In this document: piece by piece, positions 24,660 through 34,382 of the stretch
How positions within the stretch are numbered: the first letter of the stretch is position 1
How the letters are laid out: each line of letters starts with the position of its first letter
From: Synanceia verrucosa
Taxonomy: Eukaryota; Chordata; Actinopteri; Perciformes; Synanceiidae
Assembly: GCA_029721515.1 (NCBI GenBank)
Contig: CM056556.1
Span: forward strand, 13,784,098 to 13,848,097
Length of the DNA stretch: 64,000 nt
Direction of reading: 5' to 3'
Program-made: the position numbers and the translations under genes
Notes under the pieces: generated by a model
What the model saw: the letters and a program-made list of their open reading frames with translations, nothing else
Told to the model about the DNA's origin: nothing
Databases searched by the model: none

Positions 24660-27600
24660 CAATGTAGAGGTTTACTATGACTGCAGGTGGTTTAAACTAA
24701 ATTTGCTGTCACAGTAGTACTTCAGACCTGTTCGTTTAGAGCCTGGGCGGTAGAGTCTAGCTTCTGCTGTAGCATCAGCAGTGCAGCCTCATGCTGCTCC
24801 TTAATGACAACAAGATCTCTGTCATGCTGCTGCCGTGCTCTGGACAGGGTGTCAGAGCGACAGAGCTCCACCATCTGCTGCTTCATGCTGTCCACTGCAG
24901 CCTCAGCTATCCTCTGCTTCTTCATGTTCTGCAAACAAAATCAAACTATAGGTTTCTTCCTGAATGATATTTATCAGAGGATACAAGAGAGGGAAACCGT
25001 GGTGAGTGTCAGCACAGTACTAACCTCCTGGTCTCTCTCAGTAAGGACCTGTACTTGCTGCTCCATTGCCTTCATTTTGTTTTGCATTTGAACCTCTCTC
25101 TCCTTCGCCCCTTCAACCAATTGACTTGACTCCTTTAGGCTTACTGCTAGGCCATCCTTTTCATCTATTGATGATAGGAAAAAAATTCCAATGTGTTGCC
25201 ACAAAGGACAAGTCTAACACAGAAGCCAGTGCATCTGTGCACAGTGTAAGCCATCTTAACAGCCACAAGGGGGCATGCATACATACAAGTGAATGAGCAC
25301 ATCTTTTATTTGCCTCTATCTATGGATTGCTTGACAACCAGCCATTTGCTTTTAATGGTGTACTGACAAAAATCTAACATTTGGAATGTCAAGTGATGTA
25401 CTAAATTTCAACAACAGCATTTAATTCTTTAAGTAGGGCTCAAAAATGTTTTGATACGCCTTGAGAGGCAGAGGCACTTGGGTATTGGAATTTGGCACCA
25501 AAAAAAAAAAAGATTAATTTTTTGATAGGTTTGCAGCTTTTCGGTCGGTGCTACAAAAAGTTATGAAGTTTGGTACCCAGCTCTGACTTTTAGTGCCAAG
25601 AACATATTTAAAATAGAATGCTTGAGCGCCATAAACATGTGTATGTATGTATGTGTACACACACAAAAGCAAAACAGAATCCGGACAAAAAGTGGTGATT
25701 TTGGTGAAATTAGCCTGTACTCCAGACATAACAAGTATGGAACAAGGTGAGAACAAACCCTTTTTTCCTGATGAAATACAGAGTCTCTTCTTTCATTTGA
25801 GCTATTCAGTGTTTTCAAGTCATAGTACAAAATATTCTGTGCATCTTGAAAGATGACTCAAAATGGCTAAAAACACTGGCACAAGGCACTTTTGGTTTTA
25901 ACAAAGGGCTGGCACTCAAAGAGTTTAGAAAATAGAATGGTAAATCATCATAACATGCAAGAACATTTCAATCCTTGAATGGGAAAATTAGGATAAATAA
26001 CATTACTTCACATGGGATGTGTGTAGTAACAACATAAACAGTAATTCCAAACCCTCAATTTGAAAGTAAAAACTATAATACTCACCTTTGGCAATAGCAA
26101 ACTGATGCTCGATATATCTCATATTGCGCCTTGAATCCTCCAGTTTTCGCTCCAAGTCCTCAATTTGTCTCAGCTGAGCCTTGTTTAAAATCTGCAGCTG
26201 GGCCAGCTGCTCCCTGCCAGTGGTTTCTGTAACACAGAACAATATGTATTTTCAACACTTATGAATTATTTAAACAGTGTGCAGACATTTTCAGCTATGT
26301 GATTTCAGAGGGTGTGTGTTAGCCAATAGGTTTCTAATTTCACAGTGGTAAACTGGCAAAAAAATAACCAAGGCGTCCCTGTCTCTGGTGGCACGGTGGT
26401 GTAGTGGTTAGCACTGTCACCTCACAGCAAGAAGATACCGGGTTCGATTCCCAGCCAGGGGCCTTTCTACATGTTTGCATGTTCGGGAGAACCCCGTGTC
26501 TGCGTGAGTTCTCTCCGGGTACTCCATCTTCCTCCCACCATTCAAAATTTGGCAAAATTAGGTTAATTGGCTAATTTAAATTGCCCATAGGTGTGAATGT
26601 GAGCGTGAGTTGTCTGTATATGTGACCTACAATGAACTGGTGAATTGTCTAGGGTGTATCTCACCCTAAGACAGCTGGGATAGGCTCCAGCCCCCCGCAA
26701 CCCTATGTGAGGATAAGCGGTAGAAAATGGATGGATAGCGTCCCTTACACCTTGGTAGCTAATAAAATCCCCAAAAGGCTGAATTTAGATTAACAAAAGT
26801 GACTAACAAATAGAAATAAAAAATTGTGCTTTTCTTGCAGCCTAGTTGAAGCCTAGTCCTTCATAACTCAGACCTATAATAAGCCAATTATTTTTCACTT
26901 AGGCTACGTTCAGACTGCAGCCTGAAGAGACTCAAATCCGATCTTTTCACCCCTATGCGACCGGTATCTGATCTTTTAATTACAGTCTGAACGACACAGA
27001 TACGATGTTTTCAAATGCGACCCAGGCCACTTGGATATGTGATCCTAAAACCGATACATAGCCGATCTTTTGACATGCAACTTCAGTCTGAACAGCCAGG
27101 TCACATTCAGCCAACCTAAACGTCATCAACAAGCTACAAACATCACTATTCTGCGGCGGAAGTAGGCGGCAGCGGGAAGAAAAACAACAACAATGTCGGA
27201 CGATAATGTGGAGAGCAGTCAATGGAGGGAAAACAAGGTGTCTGAGTTAATTCATATTTGAGAGGATAGCTCTATTCAGGCCAAACTGGAGGGGTTTTAT
27301 CGGAACCGGGCTGTTTACACTCCACCGCTAGCGTCCATGTTTACTTCCGTAAACACTGAGCATGCACGCTGCATGCGACGTCATCGCGTCCTCCAATGCG
27401 TATGCGGGACACTTGTGAGGCGTTTAAGTTCACACTGGAGATCACATACAAGTAGCATTTAATTGGAAATGTGAACGACCTCGCAATCCAAAATTGGATT
27501 TCACAAAAAAATCTGAATTGGGCATTAAGCCATGCAGTCTGAACGTAGCCTATATACATAATTGTTTCTCCCGATCAAGTAATATGATCACTTTTCAACT

Positions 27601-30600
27601 ATTGCTGTGATTTGCATGTCACTGTACTTCTGTGCTATTAATCCAGCAGTAAAAAACTGCAAGACTCACGTTGCGTTGAGTCGAGGAATTCTCTTTGCAA
27701 GTGGTCAAGTTGGCTTTCTTGGTGAACGGCCTGTGAGTTAAACATCTTTGGTTGATGGGCAGGATGGTGAGGACTGTAGCTGGCCTTGAGCTGACCAACT
27801 TCTCTGTCCAACACGCCAGACTTTAAATTCTGAAAAGCAAAACAAAAGAAACCAAATTTTAAATCAAAACATTGTGTTCAGTAACTCTGGAAATAACCAG
27901 GTCAAAGCCAGGATAGTAAACTCTTTTTAAAAAAAACACAAATTAAAATTGTACAACATCTGCAATGACAAAACAGATCAAACCTAAAACTCCACTCACT
28001 TGAAAATGGTTTCTGTTGTTGTGGTTTTGGTTGTCTCTGCATCCTCCTTCTCCATTAAACAATGCAGCATTATTAGTGCCTTGAGCATATGGCTTAGACT
28101 CATACTCGTCTGTGGAGAAATCACTGGTCTCTGTAGATTTTTCTGTGCCGATGCTGGTGTATGTATAATCTCCCTGGGTGAACTGATGATCCTGGTTCCA
28201 GGTGTGAGGCAGAGGTTGACTTTGAGGACAATGGCCATTGACCTGAACAGCTCCATTCTCATAAGCATACTCATCATGGGGGTGTTGATCATAGTCTACA
28301 TCATCCTTCAGAGGCACAATGACATTTATAGTGATGTTTGTTTTTCTTTAGAAGTTTGGAGGACAAAAATTATCAGTGAAAATAAAGAAACAACCTACCT
28401 GTTCATGAGAGGTTGGTCTCGGCTGATCTGACCATTGTGGAGTCCATGCAGACTGTGGGCTAATTGGAAAGAGCAAAAAAATTCCAAAACATTATATTAA
28501 AATGCAATCAGGTACAGCTGCAATCAAAATTATTCAACCCCCATTACGTACTGGGCTTATCAAATATACAATTTATATTATAGAACTACTTAAGTGCTTC
28601 AATGAAACTAATATTACAATGGTTCCATCCACATGCTGCGGTTTTTCAGTGCCGGAGGCAGCAAAGCAGCCTGAGAGCATCACTGGGCCAACGCCTTGCT
28701 TCATTGTAGGCAGACATAATGCTGTTCCATAGCTTTGAAAAGTTCCGAGTTTTTTCCCCCCACAGGACACAATTCCAAAATTTATGTGCCTTGGTTGTAA
28801 AATTGAGCATACTGGAACCAATATTTATTGTGCTTTTTAGGGTCAGTAAGTAGTGGTGTACGACTTGGAGACCAGGCATGGAGCCCTTCAGTGTTTACTA
28901 TGTGCCTTAGGCTACATGTACACATAGCAGTGTACTTCAACAAACAAATATTTTCTTTCCCCTGTTTACTAATATAACATCGTGCACACATCGCAGTTTT
29001 CAAAAGTTTCAGTTTACATTAACCCGCATAAATACGCTGTCAAGAGCCATCATAACTACACAAAGCCTATAGGGGGCAGTGTAGGAAGAAGAAGAAAGCC
29101 ATGCAAGCCAATCAGAAGCCTCATTGACAACGACTAACCCAAGCAACTTCCTGCTCCTTTGAAAACAAGCAAAAATGGTGAAATTTCGCAACCAAGCCAG
29201 TCTGGCCAAGCTGCCGTTCTCTTCGATTTCAGATTCCCCCAAGAACGGGGACCAATGAAAATCTAGCATTTCCCACAGCTCGTTTGAGGCATCGTTACTA
29301 GTTCTTTGGATCAAGTAGTTTTCGTTGCTATGTATACGTCAGAGGAAAGAGCAGGCTGAGTGGTTGAAGCTCCATCCAGTACACACAGAGGCATTTGATA
29401 GACGCGGGTTAAGCCCACCCTCTGAGAACTCGGTTTACAAGGCAGCTTGGCCAGACTATGGCTACGTTTACACAGAGCAGGGTATTTTGATAAACTAATA
29501 TTTCCTTCCCTCCGCTTTCCAAAATAACATCGTGCACACATCATAGTTTTCAAAAAAGTTTACCTTTACATTGACCCGCATAAATACCATAATACGCTGT
29601 CGAGAGCCATCATAACTACGGTAAGCCAATGAGCGACAATGTAGGAAGAAGGAGAAAGCCATGCAAACCAAGCAGAAGCCTCATCAACAACAACAACTAA
29701 CATGAGTGACTTCCTGTTCCTCCGAGCTCTAATACATCCCTGCTCCTGTACATATAGTAATAAAGGAGCTGTATTTGCGAAACACTTAAAAAGTGCTTGC
29801 ACCAGCAGAAATGCTGCTGATACCCGGAACGCTTGACTGCTCATAGACTACTCTGACGGCCGTACAACACAAAAAAGATTGCACTTTTGGTGCATTCAAA
29901 CGCGAAACCAGAGTTTTCCTAAATCTCCACTTTTACCACAGTATTTAGAAAGAATCAGAGGAGAAATCCTCATTTGTGTGTAAATGAAAGGCACAAACGA
30001 AGGGAAAAGTCTCTGTTTTTACAAATACTGTGTATGTGTAAACAGGCCCTACGCTCGCAGAGCAAGTAGTTGCGATAGCCAGGCTATACTCCTGACAGCC
30101 GTACTACACAAAAAAGGTTGCACTTTTGGTGTGTAGATTGCCTAAAACTATGTTTTTTTCTGTTTTTCTCAGTTTACATTAAAATGCCATTTGTGTTCAA
30201 ATGAAAGGCACAAACGAAGGGAAGTCTCTGTTTTTACAAATACCCATGTATGTGAAAACGACCCCTTAGTGTGCAAAGTGCAACCTCAGTTCCTCCTGCC
30301 ACCAAGTCTTTTTTGTGTTTTGCTGTCACTAATGGGTTTTCAACCACTTGCCTCGTTTCCTCTTTCTGCCACATCCAGTTAGCATAGCCACTGTTCCTTT
30401 AACATTGAACTTGCAAACTATGCTTCCAAATGTATCTCTAAGGACATTCAGAACTTTTGCCATCTTTTTCTATCATTTTTCCTCGTTTGTGCAAGGCAAT
30501 TATCTCTTCTCTGAACTTTTTAGACAATTCTTTTGACTTACCATAAACCATATTTCTGTCATACAATCAAATGTGGCTCTCAACAAAACCCAATCTAGAA

Positions 30601-32470
30601 TTTGGCTTAAAAAAACAAAACATGGTAATATTTTAATCAAACTATTTCAACTCTTGTCTACTTTATTTACTGCAAACAGCTGAAAATTGTACATTTTGCC
30701 AACAAGCCTAATCTGCAATGGGGGTTGAATAGTTTTGATTGCAACTGTTTGTCTGACTGTTATGAACCACAGAAATTGCTCCAAATCTGTGTTTACTTTG
30801 TCAGCAGTGATGTGTGTTACCTGTTGCCAATGTTTTTATGGCTGCAGGTAGAGTACTCCAGCTCTGGGGAGGAGGAATCTCTGCTGTCCTCAAGCATGTC
30901 ATCGGGCAGGTCAGTGAGCAATTTGTGCAGCTGCGGAAAAACAGCACATGGAAATGAGTCACGATCGTTGCTCCGCAACAGAGTTATAAAGTAATACAGA
31001 CAGAAGGAAAACAGCACAGAGAGGCAGTCATGGAGGCCAGATGTGTTGAATATAGAGTTTTATTCAAAAGTGATTTCAAAACTAGTTAAATTAAAATGTT
31101 GTCTTGAGAAGAATAAGCCTCAATGCAGCTAATATTTTGCTCAGGCTGTAGTCTTAATGATGATTTTTAATCTAACGTGTCATTTTTAAGAATCATTTAA
31201 GTACTTCCTATTTTTAATTACAAGTCTAAGCCATCTCTGTGTCAGTAACAGATTGACCAGGCTTTACAGCTTTACAACCAGCCATGTGTGATGGAACAAG
31301 CAGAGCCAGCTGGACTTACTTCCCACAAGGACCGTTGAATATTCCTCAAGTCCTCCACTGTCTCCACAACCAAAGGACCCATATTATCCCGTTTGCACAT
31401 TTAACAAAGATCAGCAAGGCACTTCTGTTTCAGCTGAGAAGCCACATGATAACTGCAAATTCTCATCATCGCGCAGAGAAAACCTTCTGTGTGAAACATC
31501 CAAAACGTGTCTGGCATGTTGTCGAATGAGGCTCCCTGCAGCCCTGCTGTGATTTTTACTCCCAAAGAACTCCATTGTTTAGACAAAATATATAGCAAGG
31601 TTAACTGGAGCAGAAACATTCCAATTACTGGTGGCAAACATTTTCCACTTCACTAACTTGTGTATACTAAATGTGCTACACCAAAGGAAAAAAATCCACT
31701 TGAGCAATAATATTTAAAGTCTTCTGACTATTGAAATCCACAGATAAGTTTCTTCATGCTTGCTTCAGTTACTCAAATACAACTTTGCTCAAGTACAGCA
31801 TTAAGGTTACTGAAATGGAGAGAAACAGGGAAAGCTGGGCAGAGCTAGTTTCTGTGTGACACACCTGAAAAGAGACCTATCCTATCCTTATCCTTGAGCC
31901 AATAATAGCTCAGGTTCACGGTGCAGCAGATTGTAGGCGTGAGCAATAAGACAAGCATGCCTGTCTAGCTGTGAAGCTGGCATTTCTTGTGAAATTCAAA
32001 CAGATCCTACCTCAAATGCTTTCACAAAGAAAACACTAACTCAGCAAATGAAATAACAAATCAGATCCTGACAAGTGTAATCTCAAAAGGAGAATAAATA
32101 CTTTTATAAATACCGTATATCAACAGGACAGTACATAATCCGTGATCAGATAGTGTCAAGAATTACGTTATCACTAAAGTAGACAGGTAACGCCTACAGC
32201 TCTGCTTGGGAAGGACTTTTTTCATGATACAAGCATAACTGGTTTATGAAAATACGGACAATCAACAAAGCAGCAGGATGTCTCTCAACAAAATAATAGG
32301 CGATACAACACTGCCCAGCGTCTATGTACAAACATTTTCCCAACTACTTTAAAATGCTGTTATTGTGCGTCTTATACAGTTACCTCCTGCTCTCTTGCAT
32401 AGTCCTCCGGGTCGTATTCCTCCTCATCATGCTGGGTTTGAAGAGCAGCACTGTCAAAATCAATAGACAT
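16306..32470 (-). CDS. cep152: Centrosomal protein of 152 kDa (Asterless orthologue)
   Basis: Scaffold at the proximal end of the centriole; in the family it binds PLK4 through its acidic N-terminus and recruits CPAP for centriole duplication. Twenty-seven coding exons: 32470-32384, 30930-30821, 28459-28399, 28305-28000, 27829-27670, 26226-26086, 25164-25025, 24928-24728, 24624-24477, 24317-24226, 24138-23975, 23848-23647, 22857-22753, 22665-22535, 22429-22301, 22225-22111, 21168-20983, 20896-20648, 20560-20429, 20332-19697, 18902-18827, 18682-18515, 18439-18355, 17788-17715, 17543-17387, 17296-17193, 17078-16306. Total 4,932 nt, 1,643 aa (human about 1,654-1,710). The start MSIDFDSAALQ with acidic DEEEYDPEDY and the end QQDSGFDSPF match human. 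The middle is long Glu/Gln/Lys/Arg-rich coiled coil. ARKMRRYYLTCLQELL is the conserved C-terminal block. Intron 25 is GC-AG. Confidence 0.95.
18022..18109. repeat. Tandem repeat, four 22-bp units
   Basis: The unit gatgatgcaacatgtctaga plus ag is repeated four times without gaps. Only the first unit differs (gacgatg). It lies in cep152 intron 23. The core acatgt is self-complementary. There are no spacers, so it is not CRISPR-like. Confidence 0.95.
19110..19235 (-). repeat. Partial tRNA-like SINE, in cep152 intron 20
   Basis: Matches the body of the repeat at 26381-26736 in reverse: actcacactcacacctacgg, aatttaaatta, the block gtttttggatggtgggagga and gtacccggagaga. Both the tRNA-like head and the tail are missing. 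The rest of intron 20 (18903-19696) shows nothing recognisable. Confidence 0.7.
21270..21990. mobile_element. Tc1-derived non-autonomous element with a nested inverted-repeat insert, in cep152 intron 16
   Basis: The left end (about 21270-21345) contains ttttgttatgttacagcc, whose inverted counterpart appears at about 21915-21945 near the right end. These resemble Tc1-type long inverted ends common in fish. A 41-bp inverted pair at 21450-21490 and 21677-21717, with two or three mismatches, marks a second element inserted inside. Neither carries a coding frame that I recognise. Confidence 0.55.
22886..23511. mobile_element. MITE with 'tttacacata' inverted ends, in cep152 intron 12
   Basis: The left end gggcctgtttacacatacac and right end tatgtgtaaataaggct are roughly inverted. 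The interior (caccaaaagtgtgatc, ttcttcctacactgtcgctc, gcgtatttatgcgggttaat) is found in reverse order and orientation at 29459-30052 and, in pieces, at 28907-29150. Three copies in one gene show a multi-copy family. It is non-coding. Confidence 0.75.
25640..25927 (+). mobile_element. piggyBac-like non-autonomous repeat, in cep152 intron 6
   Basis: Shares aaaaagtgg, ttttggtgaaa, cctgtactcc and the end ggcactcaaagag with copies at 5880-6028 and 51237-51560. The right end is followed by ttta rather than a perfect TTAA. The left end is not clear. It is non-coding. Confidence 0.55.
26381..26736 (+). repeat. tRNA-like SINE, most complete copy in the window, in cep152 intron 5
   Basis: It has a box A-like gtggtgtagtggttagcac and box B-like ggttcgattcc (26441-26451), followed by a long body and a tail ending in ggataagcggtagaaaatgg and atggat. 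A short direct repeat (gcgtccct at 26373-26380 and 26738-26745) flanks it as a target duplication. These are pol III promoter-like elements of a teleost SINE, not a functional tRNA. Other copies are at 19110, 38737, 42683 and 55998. Confidence 0.8.
26902..27550. mobile_element. MITE with 18-bp inverted ends and TA flanks, in cep152 intron 5
   Basis: The ends ggctacgttcagactgca (26902) and tgcagtctgaacgtagcc (27550) are perfect inverse copies, with TA on both sides. The interior has several further sub-terminal repeats of the kind gatctttt and cagtctgaac. There is no transposase. The ends resemble those of the 22886 and 29459 elements (ggctacgtttacac), which suggests related families. Confidence 0.8.
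28515..30747 (-). mobile_element. Tc1 relic hosting nested MITEs, in cep152 intron 2
   Basis: The left end cagctgcaatcaaaattatt and right end gaatagttttgattgcaact are inverted matches, with TA before the left end. Between 28570 and 28880 a minus-strand Tc1 fragment is readable (MLSGCFAASGTEKPQHVDG). 30275-30700 holds the other part in non-coding form. About 1.3 kb of unrelated MITE DNA (28907-30272) splits the transposase. Confidence 0.7.
28907..30272. mobile_element. MITE copy interrupted by a second copy of its own family
   Basis: The outer copy begins ggctacatgtacacatagc near 28910 and ends near 30272 (acaaatacccatgtatgtg). It is broken after about 29150 and resumes near 30060. The break holds a full second copy at 29459-30052, starting ggctacgtttacacagagc, plus a separate 17-bp inverted repeat pair at 29199-29215 and 29441-29457 (agtctggccaagctgcc). 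The layers imply successive insertions inside the Tc1 element. Confidence 0.65.
30931..32383. other. cep152 intron 1 (coding), nothing recognised
   Basis: AT-rich DNA between coding exons 2 and 1. I found no exon, terminal repeat or coding fragment with recognisable homology. Confidence 0.4.
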
Positions 32471-34382
32471 GATGCAGAGCCTGTGTATGGGGCAAAAACA
32501 AACTTAAAAGGGAAATCACATAACAGCCAGAATGTATTTTACTTGTGAGGCGTTCAATATGGGGCGGTGTTAACTTGGCTAACAATGGCCTACAACATAG
32601 GTAAAAGTTAAAAGCACCGCTATGAATAACTCAAACCAAACACGTAACATTAGCTTACCTGTTGACATAAATTGGACAGACGTTTCGTTTGGTGAGTTGC
32701 GTATTCCTTTATTTAAGTGACCGTATTAGCTAACTGATAGTCACATTACTGTTTACGTTAAAAAACAACGATGCTAGCTAGCTAATAACGTCGCGCTATC
32801 TTGCCTTAGAAATAACAACGAGACTGACACAGAGTTAAACAAAAAAAAAAAGAAGACCTGAACATGCTTGGAAATACACGCACATGGAATCATTCGCGAA
32901 CACAAAATGAGTGCCTTGCCGTCTTAGTAGAGTAACGTTTAAGGAGGTAAGTTTTGCTAGCTGGCCAGCTAGTTCCGGTTAGTTGGTTGCATCTCCTCGT
33001 TAAAGACTCGCCCACTTTGAAAACTCGCGCGCACCAGTAGCGCCAAACCACTGCGGTTTTAACAGCAGAACACAAGGGCCACACATAATATATAAATGTA
33101 CTGTATACATATTATTTATGTTACATATGCATGTACAAGTTTAATATCCATTCGCTGTAACAAAACATGCATGGACGAAGCTATTTCGGAAACATCATTG
33201 TCACTCTGGATCTTGAAGCAATCCACGTTTCCATGGTAGCAGCTCGTGTAGAGTTATGGGAAGTGTAGTCGTCCTGTTTTATACGCGCTGGCGCCATCGT
33301 CAGGCCTCAAATTACTGAAAATACAAAATGTTAATGATAATACGAAATGTGCAAGAATAACCATTCTGTTAATGGGTGAATCACTTTGATTTTCTTCTCA
33401 AAAAAATGATATAGATGCTGTTTGGGTTACACTTGTTTAGGCTGCACGAAATGTGCAAGAATAACCATACTGTTAACTCGTTAATACACAATCAGTGATG
33501 AACAAATGGATTGAAACAGCATAGATAACATTTGCAATTATCTGATTACCGTATTATTGACAAGAACATTTTTGTGTGTTTCTTAAGATATGCATGCCTA
33601 ACTTACGTTGTCGAATAAGAAAGACATTATGTTACACCTCTTTGATTTTCTTCTCTGAGCAAATGATGCAGATGCTGTTTAGGTTACACTGTTACTGTAC
33701 TGGAAACCACAGCTTGATCATAAACAACACATTTTTGTCAATCTAATATTATGTTCAGGTAGTTTTGTTTGTTTTTTTTTTTGTTTTTTTTGCTTTGCTC
33801 CATTCACCTGCACTTCAGTTTGAGGAACTCAATACATAAATGGTATCATTTTAATTTTAAATATATAAGAAAAAAAATGCACTATTTATTGTATTTTAAA
33901 AAACATATTTTTTAATTATTTACAACATAACTGCAAAAATGGATGAATATTTGAGCTCTCTATAAAGCAGAAAACAATAAATCCACTGTGAGGTCCATTT
34001 ATCCGTTTAAATTATTATTAAACCATATTAATTCATTAAATAAGTTAACTAAGGGGGTGTGGTAACGTCATTACTCTACGCCTCGCTGCGTACTGACGTA
34101 AATCGTTGAACCACGCCTCCTGTATCGCAGACATTTCCGTGTTTTTGCTGCTGCAGTCTGTTACTCACAACTGTTTCAGAGTCAGCTCCTCTGTTATAAA
34201 TGGCACCTTATCATCGCTGAACTGAGCGGAGCCCAGGTTTAAGAACTGACCACAGATCAGCGTTTCGTATCCGGATTCGCTCGTGACAATCAGCTGATCG
34301 CTGCAAGGATCTGCAAAAAAACTTTGAGCTCTTTGTCTGACAACAAGAAGTGCATTCATTCAGTTATTTTAAACAGGGAAAA
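32471..34382. promoter_or_regulatory. Divergent promoter region of cep152 (left) and galk2 (right)
   Basis: The two genes start 1.9 kb apart on opposite strands. On the minus strand an acceptor (ccccatacacag) precedes the cep152 start exon near 32483, and a donor (caacag/gtaagc) ends a likely non-coding first exon at 32659. The X-box-like gtttccatggtagc is at 33227-33240. The sequence ttatgggaagtgtagtc (33253-33269) resembles the ZNF143 motif in reverse. CRE-like half sites acgtca (34065) and tgacgta (34094) and a gggggtgtgg box (34053) lie about 300 bp upstream of the galk2 ATG. Sites are by eye; no TATA box is evident. Confidence 0.5.

Noticed and set aside
26395..26460. Functional tRNA gene
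   Set aside because: Box A and B-like words are present, but there is no cloverleaf with matching acceptor stem, and the unit continues into a 340-bp SINE body with other copies in the window.
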